Shown: in pieces, positions 7,442 to 15,290 of the stretch
Layout of the letters: each line of letters starts with the position of its first letter
How positions within the stretch are numbered: the stretch's first letter is position 1
Virus record (IMG/VR): IMGVR_UViG_3300042923_000318
Span: 1-56,134 of that record
Length of the DNA: 56,134 nt
From: a virus
Direction: 5' to 3' (one strand)
Notes under the pieces: model-generated
Told to the model about the DNA's origin: nothing
The model's database searches: none
What the model saw: only the letters and a program-made list of their open reading frames with translations
Program-made: the position numbers and the translations under genes

Positions 7442-7606
7442 ATGGAATTTAAGACTAAAAAAGAAATTGCAGAAGAATTAAAATGCAGTGAAAAAACTGT
7501 TGACAGGCTAAGAAAGGAGGGACTGCCAAGCTATAATCTAGGCGGAAAATTACTTTTTGAAAAACAAGAAGTTTTTGACTGGATAATAAAAAACAAAAAA
7601 TCATAA
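7442..7606 (+). CDS. Excisionase-like helix-turn-helix protein
   Basis: A 54-residue protein with an AGGAGG ribosome binding site. The sequence KKEIAEELKCSEKTVDRLRKEGLP followed by GGKLLFEKQEVFDWI is the MerR-like HTH_17/excisionase fold. It could be the recombination directionality factor of the serine integrase, or a regulator of the divergent antirepressor operon. It is not adjacent to the integrase gene, so the former is only a possibility. Confidence 0.8.
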   Translation: MEFKTKKEIAEELKCSEKTVDRLRKEGLPSYNLGGKLLFEKQEVFDWIIKNKKS

Positions 7607-7712
7607 TAAAAGCCCCCTCAAGATTACTCTACAAGGGAGCTAGATACTATTAAGTACCCAAACATACTTATTGTATCATACTCCTACAAAGAAATCAAAT
7701 TGGAGGCACTTT

Positions 7713-7847
7713 ATGAAAATTAAATTTACCAACCAACAAGCTATGAACAAGAGATTTACCGAAACAATGGCAAAGCTTACCTTAAGGCTCATGGAAGAAA
7801 AATCTTATATTTTATATCCGCTAGAAACAAATAAAAAGAGTGCATAG
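7713..7847 (+). CDS. Small hypothetical protein
   Basis: A 44-residue basic protein with a TGGAGGC ribosome binding site. A hairpin-like segment (7613-7645) with limited complementarity lies upstream. I do not recognise it. It is cotranscribed with the BRO-type gene downstream. Confidence 0.55.
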   Translation: MKIKFTNQQAMNKRFTETMAKLTLRLMEEKSYILYPLETNKKSA

Positions 7848-7858
7848 GAGTGTGTATT

Positions 7859-8698
7859 ATGGAAAATAAAATTGAAGTTTACAAAAATGAGGAATTAGGA
7901 CAAATAAAGATTGCTTTTCTTAACAAAGAATTAGTGTTCAATTTATATGATGCAAGCTTTAACTTAGGCTATGTAAAAACTGCAAAGGGAAATTTATATT
8001 TGAGAAAAGATTTAATTGAAACAATATGCTTAAGCCTTGATATAACAGGGTTGTCACTTACTGACAACTTGCAAATACCTATTACTAAAGAATCTGACTT
8101 TGAAAACACATGGATAAACGAGCAATCTTTTTATGATCTATGCTTTGAGAGTAAAGCCAAAAACGCAAGAGCTTTCCGCAGATGGGTAACAGGTGAGGTT
8201 TTACCGTCTATCCGTGCCACTGGCAGTTATATCGCAAATAAAGCCTATACAGAGGCTTGTGCATCTACTACAGTACAAGACATCAAAATAATAGACGTTG
8301 CCCTCTCTACAGTCCTTAAAGTAATGACAGAGGCGCAAATAAATCCAATGAGCAAGTTAATGGCTGTAAAAGAGTTTTATCATAGGATAGGCTTGGAAAT
8401 ACCGACTGGAGCTGATGAAAAAGAAAAGTTTTATGATGTAGCAGAATTAGCACAAATGTGCGGCGTTTATTACAAGAATGGTTATCCTGCAAAAGATGCC
8501 ATTGCATGTGTGCTTAGGAGCCTAGATATTAAGCCGAGCGAGAAATTAGAAAGTCTTGAGAATGGCAAGAAAGTAACTAAATATTCAGAATCAGCAATGA
8601 TTAAAATTGCGGAATGGTTTGTCTACAGAACATTCCCGAAAATAGTTCATGCGACAGGTGTAGATTATGAGGTAATATATAATTCTCCTAAATCATAA
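7859..8698 (+). CDS. BRO-N family antirepressor
   Basis: About 279 residues from ATG 7859, chosen because AGGAG lies eight bases upstream. The N-terminal 120 residues have the Bro-N pattern: LYDASFNLGYVKTAKGN, FYDLCFESKAKNARAFRRWV and EVLPSIRATGSY. The C-terminal part with YDVAELAQMCG resembles the second domain of phage antirepressors. It would antagonise the phage repressor or act as a DNA-binding regulator. It is the second antirepressor-type protein of this phage. Confidence 0.85.
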   Translation: MENKIEVYKNEELGQIKIAFLNKELVFNLYDASFNLGYVKTAKGNLYLRKDLIETICLSLDITGLSLTDNLQIPITKESDFENTWINEQSFYDLCFESKAKNARAFRRWVTGEVLPSIRATGSYIANKAYTEACASTTVQDIKIIDVALSTVLKVMTEAQINPMSKLMAVKEFYHRIGLEIPTGADEKEKFYDVAELAQMCGVYYKNGYPAKDAIACVLRSLDIKPSEKLESLENGKKVTKYSESAMIKIAEWFVYRTFPKIVHATGVDYEVIYNSPKS

Positions 8699-8724
8699 AA
8701 AAGAGGCGGTTAAAAAACCGCCTT
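8692..8724 (-). terminator. Intrinsic terminator (both strands, best on minus)
   Basis: AGGCGGTT and AACCGCCT form an 8-bp stem. On the minus strand it is followed by CTTTTTTATG, giving a good terminator for the PemK/MazF-like operon; on the plus strand the T-run is short. Confidence 0.75.
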
Positions 8725-8743
8725 ATGTAATGCTTGTACTGTT

Positions 8744-9145
8744 TTAAAGATTTTCAGTTATTTCAATTATTGGAGTGTTTAATTCTGTGGTTATAAACTC
8801 TATCAACAAATCAAATATATCTTGTTTCATTTGACCTATTACAATAAAGTCTATATTGCTTTTGTTGAAATAATACAATTGTTCTGTTTTTATATATCCG
8901 TTGATACCATTATCGTTTTTGACAATTGAATCATCATGGGCAATTGGAAAATTACCTGGGTAACTAAGTTTATCTTGCTTTTGTTGCTCATTTTTAAAAG
9001 AAGACATTACATTGCAAACAATATCGTAGTTCATTCCTTTAATTTGCCCTGCATCATCAGAAAGAACTACGAAAGAGTGTTGACTTAAGGTATGCTTACC
9101 ACTTTTGTATTTTTTAATTAATATTATATCTCCTACTTTACACAT
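8744..9145 (-). CDS. PemK/MazF-like protein (putative toxin)
   Basis: The 133-residue protein starts CKVGDIILIKKY, then HSFVVLSDDAGQIKGMNYDIVCNVMSSF and KLSYPGNFPIAHDD. This is the SH3-like fold pattern of clostridial MazF-like proteins (GDI at the start, a PGN segment in the centre). Canonical MazF proteins are mRNA endonucleases; activity here is not proven. It is preceded by a 50-residue gene with which it forms a two-gene minus-strand operon, suggesting a toxin-antitoxin or addiction pair. Confidence 0.65.
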   Translation of the reverse strand: MCKVGDIILIKKYKSGKHTLSQHSFVVLSDDAGQIKGMNYDIVCNVMSSFKNEQQKQDKLSYPGNFPIAHDDSIVKNDNGINGYIKTEQLYYFNKSNIDFIVIGQMKQDIFDLLIEFITTELNTPIIEITENL

Positions 9146-9154
9146 TGCAAAAAC

Positions 9155-9307
9155 CTACCTCACAGCACCGCAAACAGTTACTTTTTTTTCACCAGACATT
9201 ACTTTTTTACTCCATTCTATTGGCGTAACATCTTTTAAAGCTTCTGCTGTTGACATTGGTATTTTTTTTCTATTGTCAAGTTTGCTTAAATCAAGACCTC
9301 TCCCCAT
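9155..9307 (-). CDS. Small partner of PemK/MazF-like protein (putative antitoxin)
   Basis: A 50-residue protein from ATG 9307 with a GGAGGATG ribosome binding site. It contains LDLSKLDNRKKIPMSTAEALKD and a basic end. It shows no obvious DNA-binding fold. It precedes the MazF-like gene by nine bases, the usual antitoxin-first order. The antitoxin role is inferred from position only. Confidence 0.55.
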   Translation of the reverse strand: MGRGLDLSKLDNRKKIPMSTAEALKDVTPIEWSKKVMSGEKKVTVCGAVR

Positions 9308-9452
9308 AAATATCATCCTCCATACTTTTAATTCTTTTAAAATCTTTTATTTTATATATTATGCGTACTTTTGTAATTATTATACAACTTTTTATTTTGA
9401 TAGTAAATAAATTTTCATAAATATATTAATTGCTGAAAAATTAAAAAATATT

Positions 9453-9495
9453 TTGTACGTTATTACTTTACAATTAATTCGATATATGTTAATAT
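9453..9495 (+). promoter_or_regulatory. Operator TTGTACGTTATTACTTTA overlapping promoter
   Basis: The 18-bp element (9453-9470) overlaps the -35 TTTACA (9467-9472); 17 bases later is TGT-TAATAT (-10 at 9490-9495). This promoter drives the operon 9535-12304, which includes SSB and the phage sigma factor. Confidence 0.7.
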
Positions 9496-9534
9496 TAGTT
9501 ATGGACATAGTGAACATGAAAGGAAGTGAATTAA

Positions 9535-9861
9535 GTGTCAAATGTAACATTAAATCTAGACTTATACGAATTTCTAAAAGATAGAGAAACACACGTATGT
9601 GTGTATGAGGGAGAGATTACAGCAACGGTTTTTATATCTTTTTATGACCTAGACGAATTTATAAGAATTGTAGGTGAAAGATATTTTGATGATGACCCTG
9701 TGGAGGTAGTTTTACGCTCTAGACATATTTTTGTTGAATTAAACGGCATATTTGAATATCAAGATAATTCAGTTTTAGACTATAGAAAATGTTTCCCGGA
9801 ATCAGAAATTATTGAATGTTTAGAAGAAGCCGAAGCTTATAAAAAGAATGTAAGGAAGTGA
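9535..9861 (+). CDS. Hypothetical protein, first gene of SSB-sigma operon
   Basis: The 108-residue acidic protein starts at GTG 9535 behind GGAAGTGA. It alternates strands and helices (FYDLDEFIRIVGERYFDDD, CLEEAEAYKKN). I do not recognise it. It is the first gene after the operator-bearing promoter. Confidence 0.65.
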   Translation: MSNVTLNLDLYEFLKDRETHVCVYEGEITATVFISFYDLDEFIRIVGERYFDDDPVEVVLRSRHIFVELNGIFEYQDNSVLDYRKCFPESEIIECLEEAEAYKKNVRK

Positions 9862-9867
9862 GTTTAA

Positions 9868-10059
9868 ATGGTAGGCACAATTATAGATTATTCAAGCATT
9901 AAGGATTCAATGCACTTTGTTAAAATCGCAAGCGGTGAAAAGATAGTAACTTTGCATGTTGATAAGTTCCCAGACGTAAGACTTGGGGAACAGGTGGAGT
10001 TTGATGGTGAAAACTATTCTTTGTTAAGTAAAGGAGATAATCATGGAAATAGGATATGA
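9868..10059 (+). CDS. Small beta-rich hypothetical protein
   Basis: A 63-residue protein with the pattern of a small barrel (GTIIDYSSI, FVKIASGEKIVTLHV, GEQVEFDGENYSL), possibly OB-like. It starts six bases after the previous gene and overlaps the Cys-rich gene downstream by 17 bases. Confidence 0.6.
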   Translation: MVGTIIDYSSIKDSMHFVKIASGEKIVTLHVDKFPDVRLGEQVEFDGENYSLLSKGDNHGNRI

Positions 10060-10222
10060 AAAAGGAGAAAAATGCAATAGAAGTGATTGCGACGGGATAC
10101 TAGAGGAATATGATACAGACACAAGCTGTAGCTGTCATATAAGTCCTCCCTGTTCACATTGCGTTAATAGTAGGGCTTATTGTCCTAAATGTGGTTGGGA
10201 TGCAAGAGAAGAAGAAACATAG
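10043..10222 (+). CDS. Cys-rich zinc-ribbon protein
   Basis: A 59-residue protein from ATG 10043 with an AGGAG ribosome binding site. Nine cysteines form three clusters (CNRSDC, CSCHISPPCSHC, CPKCGW), which suggests one or two zinc sites. Many phage genomes carry such small zinc-ribbon proteins near SSB; the function is unknown. Confidence 0.65.
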   Translation: MEIGYEKGEKCNRSDCDGILEEYDTDTSCSCHISPPCSHCVNSRAYCPKCGWDAREEET

Positions 10223-10334
10223 GAAAGGAATAAAACAAATCATAATAAGCAAAATTTCATTGAGAGGGGTTTGAGGCGCTTAAAGGGTAGTACAGAATTT
10301 GAAAATATTCCGTCATTAATGGGGGTTAAAGAAA

Positions 10335-10595
10335 TTGAAAGGCGTATGGCAATTACCTGTTTTAGAAAGAAGAACGATAAACGAACAATATATTAAGCAT
10401 AATGCTAAATATCATTATTATGAATATGAAGAACCAAGGGATATAAGTATATCTCCACTTGGCAAAAGTCTTTGCAATAAGCATGTTCAGCAAGTTGAGG
10501 ATTTTGAAAGTATAAAAGGTGGCGAAATATTAAGTAATCCACATATTGCTTGCAAAAGGTGTAGAGATAAATGGAGAAAGTTATTTAATCTTTAA
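10335..10595 (+). CDS. Hypothetical protein with C-terminal Cys pair
   Basis: An 86-residue protein from TTG 10335; GGGGG lies about 11 bases upstream. It has HYYEYEEPRD in the middle and a CKRCRDKWRK end. About 110 bases without a gene precede it. The family is unknown. Confidence 0.5.
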   Translation: MKGVWQLPVLERRTINEQYIKHNAKYHYYEYEEPRDISISPLGKSLCNKHVQQVEDFESIKGGEILSNPHIACKRCRDKWRKLFNL

Positions 10596-10635
10596 GGCGT
10601 AATACAAGAATATTTTAAATCAAGGAGGCGCAATA

Positions 10636-10998
10636 TTGGCAAAGAATTATGAAGAAATAACAAGAAAGTTAGTTGCTGAATATTTGAAAGAAAAGACAAC
10701 AATTCATTCTGTTGCAAGAATGTTTAAGCTTACTTATCAGACAGCTAGAAGTGGAATTTTAAGAATAGAGCGATATGATAAAGAGCTTTATGAAAAAGTA
10801 ATTTTAAAGCTCAAGGCAAATAAAAGTAGTAGAGTAAGAGGCAAGTACAAAGAGACAATTTGGGACGAGTTTAAAGGTACTACACTTAAAAGAAATGATG
10901 TTATAGACATATATCTTATAAATGGCGGCACAGATACTTTGCAAGTAAGTGAATTGCTGCAACAGGTGAGAAGCCATGGAGTTCAAATATTAGGATAG
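10636..10998 (+). CDS. SpoIIID-like DNA-binding protein with C-terminal extension
   Basis: The 120-residue protein starts at TTG 10636 behind AGGAGG. Residues 5-70 follow the SpoIIID layout: ITRKLVAEYLKEKTTIHSVA, the HTH ARMFKLTYQTARSGILRI, then a long helix with VRGKYKETI. A further 45-residue C-terminal part is not found in SpoIIID. SpoIIID is a mother-cell transcription factor of sporulation. Here it is 10 bases before ssb. The similarity is weaker than for the gene at 28124. Confidence 0.55.
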   Translation: MAKNYEEITRKLVAEYLKEKTTIHSVARMFKLTYQTARSGILRIERYDKELYEKVILKLKANKSSRVRGKYKETIWDEFKGTTLKRNDVIDIYLINGGTDTLQVSELLQQVRSHGVQILG

Positions 10999-11008
10999 AG
11001 GTGTAATA

Positions 11009-11419
11009 ATGAATAAAGTTGTATTAATCGGAAGGTTAACAAAAGATCCAGAGTTGAAATTTACCCCAGGAAGTGGAACGGCTGTGGCAAGTTTCACAAT
11101 AGCAGTAGACAAGCGAGTAAAAAACGATACTGGGGAAAAGCAAGCTGATTTTATTTCTATAGTTGTTTGGGGCAAGACCGCTGAATATGTGGCTAATTAT
11201 TCTGCAAAAGGCAAATTGATAGGTATAAGCGGCAGAATACAAACACGTTCCTATGATGCTAAAGACGGCACAAAGCGTTATGTTACGGAAGTTGTAGCGG
11301 AGGAAGTACAAATATTAGAGTTTGCTAGAAGTTCAAATAGCGGTAGTGGTAATAGTAATTCTAATGGTTTTAACATGGATGGCATGACAGAAATAGACGA
11401 CGGAATTGTACCTTTTTAA
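11009..11419 (+). CDS. ssb: Single-stranded DNA-binding protein
   Basis: The 136-residue protein begins MNKVVLIGRLTKDPELKFTP, contains VASFTIAVDKRVKN, FISIVVWGKTAEYVANY and GISGRIQTRSYDAKDG, and ends DDGIVPF, the acidic tip used to recruit partner proteins. These are diagnostic SSB features. It is located in accessory island I rather than next to the helicase at 29.5 kb. It would coat ssDNA during replication and RecT-type recombination. Confidence 0.95.
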   Translation: MNKVVLIGRLTKDPELKFTPGSGTAVASFTIAVDKRVKNDTGEKQADFISIVVWGKTAEYVANYSAKGKLIGISGRIQTRSYDAKDGTKRYVTEVVAEEVQILEFARSSNSGSGNSNSNGFNMDGMTEIDDGIVPF

Positions 11420-11431
11420 AGGAGTAAAGTT

Positions 11432-11563
11432 ATGAGCAATAAATTAGCATTTCTAATAACTATAACGGCTCTAGGGAGCTTCATATTATCAAGCATACAT
11501 TTAGTAGCTTGGATAAGCGGAAAAGCTCACAGTGGCAAAATATTGAAGAAAAGAGGGATTTAA
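11432..11563 (+). CDS. Small membrane peptide
   Basis: A 43-residue peptide from ATG 11432 behind AGGAG. One hydrophobic helix (about residues 5-28) is followed by a basic tail. Its TAA overlaps the next ATG, so the two are coupled. The function is unknown. Confidence 0.55.
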   Translation: MSNKLAFLITITALGSFILSSIHLVAWISGKAHSGKILKKRGI

Positions 11564-11757
11564 TGAAGATAGAGAGAGAAAGTTATCACACAACCTTTGA
11601 TAAGGAACTAAGAAAAGAGGTTAGTAAAACCGCAATTGATTTAGGTATAGAAGCAAATCAAGTCCTAGAGATTGCTTATGTGTATTTTAAAACTAATTGC
11701 AATATAGAAGAAGCCAGAAGAATATTAAAAGAAAGGAATGTTATAAATGACCAATGA
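11563..11757 (+). CDS. Small helical hypothetical protein
   Basis: A 64-residue protein from ATG 11563, chosen because it overlaps the upstream stop (TAATG); a start further upstream would duplicate the membrane-peptide frame. It is charged and helical. It overlaps the sigma-factor gene by 11 bases. Confidence 0.55.
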   Translation: MKIERESYHTTFDKELRKEVSKTAIDLGIEANQVLEIAYVYFKTNCNIEEARRILKERNVINDQ

Positions 11758-12304
11758 AGAACTATTTGCAAAAGGAGATATTGAAGCATTATATAATAAT
11801 AACTTAAAATATATGTTTAGCTTAAGATACAAATTTAAAGGCATGGACTGGGAAGAATTACAATCTTTATGCAATTTAGGATTTTCAAAAGCAGTCAAGA
11901 AGTATTCTCCAGATAAAAATGTTAAATTTATAACTTATCTTGCAATGTGCCTGCAAAATGAAGTATTTAAATATTTTAAAGATAGTAAGAAACACGCCAA
12001 CTTAGTATATTTAAGCGACTCCGTAGTATCTTATAAAAATGGACAATCGCAGACACTTGAAGACACCCTAAGCATAGAGATTGATTTTTTAGAAAATTTT
12101 ATTTGCAAAGAAGAAAACGAAGAATTAAAGAGCGCGTTGAACTGCTTAAGCAATAGAGAAAAAGCCGTAATGGATTTAGTATTAAGCAATAAAACTCAAG
12201 TTCAAATCAGTAAATTAATAGGAGTCCAGCAAGCAAGTATAAGCAGGATTCAAAAGAGATCAATAAACAAGATTAGAAGATTTTTAAATGGCTACAAAAA
12301 TTAA
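11747..12304 (+). CDS. Phage sigma-70-family factor
   Basis: The 185-residue protein has a region-2-like segment (residues 35-85: DWEELQSLCNLGFSKAV, then KNVKFITYLAMCLQNEVFKY) and a C-terminal region 4 HTH (about 135-178: LSNREKAVMDLVLS, QVQISKLIGVQQASISRIQK). Region 3 is minimal, as in group 4/late-gene sigma factors. It may direct RNA polymerase to phage promoters, for example the TGTTATAAT class. It is the last gene before the tape-measure unit. Confidence 0.85.
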   Translation: MTNEELFAKGDIEALYNNNLKYMFSLRYKFKGMDWEELQSLCNLGFSKAVKKYSPDKNVKFITYLAMCLQNEVFKYFKDSKKHANLVYLSDSVVSYKNGQSQTLEDTLSIEIDFLENFICKEENEELKSALNCLSNREKAVMDLVLSNKTQVQISKLIGVQQASISRIQKRSINKIRRFLNGYKN

Positions 12305-12336
12305 ATATGCCCGCATGTTCGATATGCACTAATAAT

Positions 12337-12366
12337 AAGCTAGTTACGTACTAGCTTTTCTTTTTT
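12337..12366 (+). terminator. Intrinsic terminator after sigma gene
   Basis: AAGCTAGT and ACTAGCTT form an 8-bp stem with a TACGT loop, followed by TTCTTTTTT. It closes accessory island I. Confidence 0.85.
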
Positions 12367-12367
12367 C

Positions 12368-12376
12368 TGCTAAAAT
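12368..12376 (+). promoter_or_regulatory. Extended -10 promoter of tape-measure unit
   Basis: TGC-TAAAAT just after the terminator, 22 bases before the TTG start at 12399. No good -35 is visible. Confidence 0.5.
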
Positions 12377-12398
12377 AAAGTAGAGGAGGTGTATACAA

Positions 12399-14318
12399 TT
12401 GGCTGATATTAAAAGTTTAAATTATGCGATTGATTTTAATATAAATGATAAAGGGTTAAAAGAAGCGGCAAAAGCTGAAAAGCAAATTGATGATAATTTA
12501 AAAAAAGCTGCAGCTAGTTCTTCTACTCTTACAAGTTCTATAAATAATACTGCTACAAGCGCAAAAGGAGCGGCTTCGCAGACAAGCAAAATTGATAACA
12601 ATTTAAAAAATGCTGCAAATTCTGGAAAAGACTTAAATAAAAGATTGGACGATTCTTTCAAGAAAGCAAGTTCGATCGGTAAAGGGTTAACACTCGGTGT
12701 TACTGTTCCTTTGCTTGGAGCGGCTGCAGCTAGTTTTAAATTTGCAAGCGACTTTAATGAAAGTTTAAATAAAGTAGAAGTGTCGTTCGGGAACAATGCA
12801 GATTCTATAAAAGAATGGTCAAAAACAACTTTAAATACTTTTGGACTTGCTCAAGGAACTTCATTAGATATGGCGGCTTTTTTTGGAGACATGGGAACTT
12901 CCATGGGCATAAATACAAAAGAGGCATCTACAATGAGCCGAAAACTTGTTGGATTAGCAGCGGATTTATCTTCATTTAAAAATATAGGAATAGATCAAGC
13001 CACAACTGCTTTGAGTGGAATATTCACAGGAGAAACAGAAAGCATAAAACAACTTGGATATGTAATGACACAAACGAATTTAGAAGAATATGCAAGAAGT
13101 AAAGGCATAAAGAAAAGCATGAAAGATATGACACAACAAGAACAAGTTTTGTTAAGGTATAGTTACATTTTGGATAGGTCACGAAATGCTCAAGGAGACT
13201 TTGCAAGAACTAGCGATAACGCAGCTAATCAAATGAGAATATTTAAAGAAAGCACTAAAGAATTGGCGGCGACAATGGGTCAAAATTTATTGCCTATTAT
13301 TACGCCTGTTATAAAAGATTTAAATTCAATGCTAAAAAAGTTTGGAAATTTAAGTCCAACAATACAAAAAAACATACTTATAATTGGCGGCATAGTTGCA
13401 GCAATTGGACCACTTATTTTTATTGTTAGTAAAGTCGTTTTGGCATTTATGGCAGTATCTAAAGCAGTCGCAGCAGCAGGAGGTATTATGGCTATACTTA
13501 CAAATCCGGTTTTCTTGGTAATTGCAGCAATAGCGGCACTTATAGGAATTATGATTTATGCGTACAAAACTAATGACGAGTTTAGAAATGCAATGAATAA
13601 TTTATTTAAAGCTATGCAAGACTTTGGGAAATTTTTTATGGAATATTTATGGCCGTCTATAAAATCAATTCTACTCGGCTTATGGGCAATGGTTAAAGAT
13701 ATTTTTAATGACATAATTTTAATAATCCAAGGAGTAATAGAAGTTTTTTCCGGGTTAATAACATTTCTTGTCGGCGTGTTTACCGGCGATTGGGAAAAGG
13801 CATGGTTAGGGGTTAAACAAATATTTAAAGGCATTGTTGATGCCATAAAAGGTATGCTTTTGGGCGTAATAGACTTAGGTAGAGGCGTTGTGAATACAGC
13901 TATAGGATGGGCAAACAACATACCTGGAGTTGAGATACCACTTATAGGTAAATTAGATATGTCAGCGGCAAATGCTGCAAGCTCTGCAATAGATTTAAAT
14001 AATATACCTGCTTATGCAAGTGGCACAATGAGTGCAGCAGGGGGGGTATCTCTAGTAGGTGAAAGAGGACCCGAATTAGTTAATTTAAATAGAGGTTCGC
14101 AAGTATTTAACGCGGATGAAACACAAAGTATGTTTTCTAGACCTTTTAGCGGAAATAAAACTATTAATTTAAAAATAGATTCCCCTATAAGCATTTCTCT
14201 AAACGGTGGCGGTGACACTACCTCTACAGCATCGGAGCTAGAAAGAACTTTAGAACAAAAAGTAAAAAATATATTTCAAAAACAATTTGAAATTTTATCA
14301 GCACAATTAGGGTATTAA
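12399..14318 (+). CDS. Tail tape measure protein
   Basis: The 639-residue protein starts at TTG 12399 behind GAGGAGGTG. Residues 1-110 are an Ala/Lys/Ser-rich coiled-coil segment; a TMP motif-like region follows (about 120-300). Hydrophobic transmembrane-like stretches lie at about 325-385, and a Gly-rich C-terminal region (GGVSLVGERGPELV) follows. These are standard tape-measure features. The length implies a short tail, below about 100 nm if 1.5 angstrom per residue holds. Confidence 0.92.
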   Translation: MADIKSLNYAIDFNINDKGLKEAAKAEKQIDDNLKKAAASSSTLTSSINNTATSAKGAASQTSKIDNNLKNAANSGKDLNKRLDDSFKKASSIGKGLTLGVTVPLLGAAAASFKFASDFNESLNKVEVSFGNNADSIKEWSKTTLNTFGLAQGTSLDMAAFFGDMGTSMGINTKEASTMSRKLVGLAADLSSFKNIGIDQATTALSGIFTGETESIKQLGYVMTQTNLEEYARSKGIKKSMKDMTQQEQVLLRYSYILDRSRNAQGDFARTSDNAANQMRIFKESTKELAATMGQNLLPIITPVIKDLNSMLKKFGNLSPTIQKNILIIGGIVAAIGPLIFIVSKVVLAFMAVSKAVAAAGGIMAILTNPVFLVIAAIAALIGIMIYAYKTNDEFRNAMNNLFKAMQDFGKFFMEYLWPSIKSILLGLWAMVKDIFNDIILIIQGVIEVFSGLITFLVGVFTGDWEKAWLGVKQIFKGIVDAIKGMLLGVIDLGRGVVNTAIGWANNIPGVEIPLIGKLDMSAANAASSAIDLNNIPAYASGTMSAAGGVSLVGERGPELVNLNRGSQVFNADETQSMFSRPFSGNKTINLKIDSPISISLNGGGDTTSTASELERTLEQKVKNIFQKQFEILSAQLGY

Positions 14319-14340
14319 GCTAGTTTTTACTAGCTTTTTT
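14317..14340 (+). terminator. Intrinsic terminator after tape measure
   Basis: AAGCTAG and CTAGCTT stem, TTTTTA loop and a T-run. It closely resembles the terminator at 12337. Confidence 0.85.
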
Positions 14341-14346
14341 CATATA

Positions 14347-14355
14347 TGTTAAAAT
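14347..14355 (+). promoter_or_regulatory. Extended -10 promoter of baseplate unit
   Basis: TGT-TAAAAT follows the terminator directly, 22 bases before the TTG start at 14377. The arrangement copies that at 12337-12376. Confidence 0.5.
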
Positions 14356-14376
14356 TAACTTGAGGGGGTGTGAGCG

Positions 14377-14946
14377 TTGGGAAATCTATATAAACTAGGT
14401 GATATTTATTTTACTTCTGTAGCTGATGAAAGTTATGATTATAGTAATTCTATAACGGAAAATTCTGTTGAAGATGGCTCTATCGTATCGGATCATATTA
14501 AAAACAATCTAACAAAATTAAGTATAAATGGAGTATTAAGAGGAATAACCGCATTTCCTCAAGAAGAGTACAATACACTTTTAAACTATCTTAAGAATGG
14601 TGAAATTTTAAATTATGTGGGAGTACAATCTTTTAGTCAGTGTGCAATAGAAAGTTTATCTCCAAGTTTTACAAAAGATATTGCAAATGGCTTTGCGTTT
14701 TCTATGAGCTTAAAAGAAATTAGAGTTGCAAATAAAGTAATAGTTAATATAAATACAGATGTACTTAATATTCCAAACATAGAGCAATTAAAAACAGAAT
14801 TAGAGGCACAGAGAAGCATAGATAAGAACGCAATAACTGCAAGAGTAAAAGAAGTAAACGGAGTAGGCAGACAAGGGAAAACTGTTAAAAATACAGAAAG
14901 CGTTTTAGATGCTATAAAGGCAACAATTGCACCAGGAGGTATATAG
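14377..14946 (+). CDS. Dit-like baseplate protein
   Basis: The 189-residue protein from TTG 14377 begins with GNLYKLGDIYF and DESYDYSNSITENSVEDGS and then has a beta-rich ISFNGxLRG-type segment. This fits Dit-like proteins at the tail-baseplate junction. It directly follows the tape measure. The C-terminal 50 residues are basic and probably flexible. Confidence 0.65.
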   Translation: MGNLYKLGDIYFTSVADESYDYSNSITENSVEDGSIVSDHIKNNLTKLSINGVLRGITAFPQEEYNTLLNYLKNGEILNYVGVQSFSQCAIESLSPSFTKDIANGFAFSMSLKEIRVANKVIVNINTDVLNIPNIEQLKTELEAQRSIDKNAITARVKEVNGVGRQGKTVKNTESVLDAIKATIAPGGI

Positions 14947-14948
14947 AT

Positions 14949-15290
14949 ATGGGAATAATTCCACTTGACAAAACATTAGCTCCTTATAAATTTGAAATAT
15001 ATCTAAGCAATAAAATTTATACTTTGCAAATTGATTATAATGTAACTTTTGATTTTTACACTATAGATTTGAACTATAATGACGAGCTTTTAGTTAAAGG
15101 CGAAAAGTTAGTATTGAATCAACCGCTATTTTTAGAAGCATGTCAAGATGCGGACTTAAATTTAAATCCTAATTTTCCGGCAGAAGTTTTATTTATGGGA
15201 ACTCAAGACAGCTCTATAAAAAGAATCAGCTATGATAATTTAGGGACTACAGTTCAATTGTATTATGTTGAAAGAAGTGAATTGCAATGA
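14949..15290 (+). CDS. Baseplate plug-like protein (DUF6983-like)
   Basis: The 113-residue protein begins GIIPLDKTLAPYKFEIYL and contains YTLQIDYNVTFDFYTIDL and ELLVKGEKLVLNQPLF. It matches the general pattern of DUF6983 proteins, known as plug proteins of small contractile baseplates. It overlaps the hub gene by four bases (ATGA). Confidence 0.65.
   Translation: MGIIPLDKTLAPYKFEIYLSNKIYTLQIDYNVTFDFYTIDLNYNDELLVKGEKLVLNQPLFLEACQDADLNLNPNFPAEVLFMGTQDSSIKRISYDNLGTTVQLYYVERSELQ

Noticed and set aside
7607-7650. Terminator after the excisionase-like gene
   Set aside because: AGCCCCCT and AGGGAGCT pair with a 15-base loop, but there is no T-run; at most a weak attenuator.
12422-12796. Long minus-strand ORF (124 residues) inside the tape measure gene
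   Set aside because: It lies fully antisense to a strong gene, has no ribosome binding site and reads as a hydrophobic low-complexity translation of an Ala/Lys-rich coding region.
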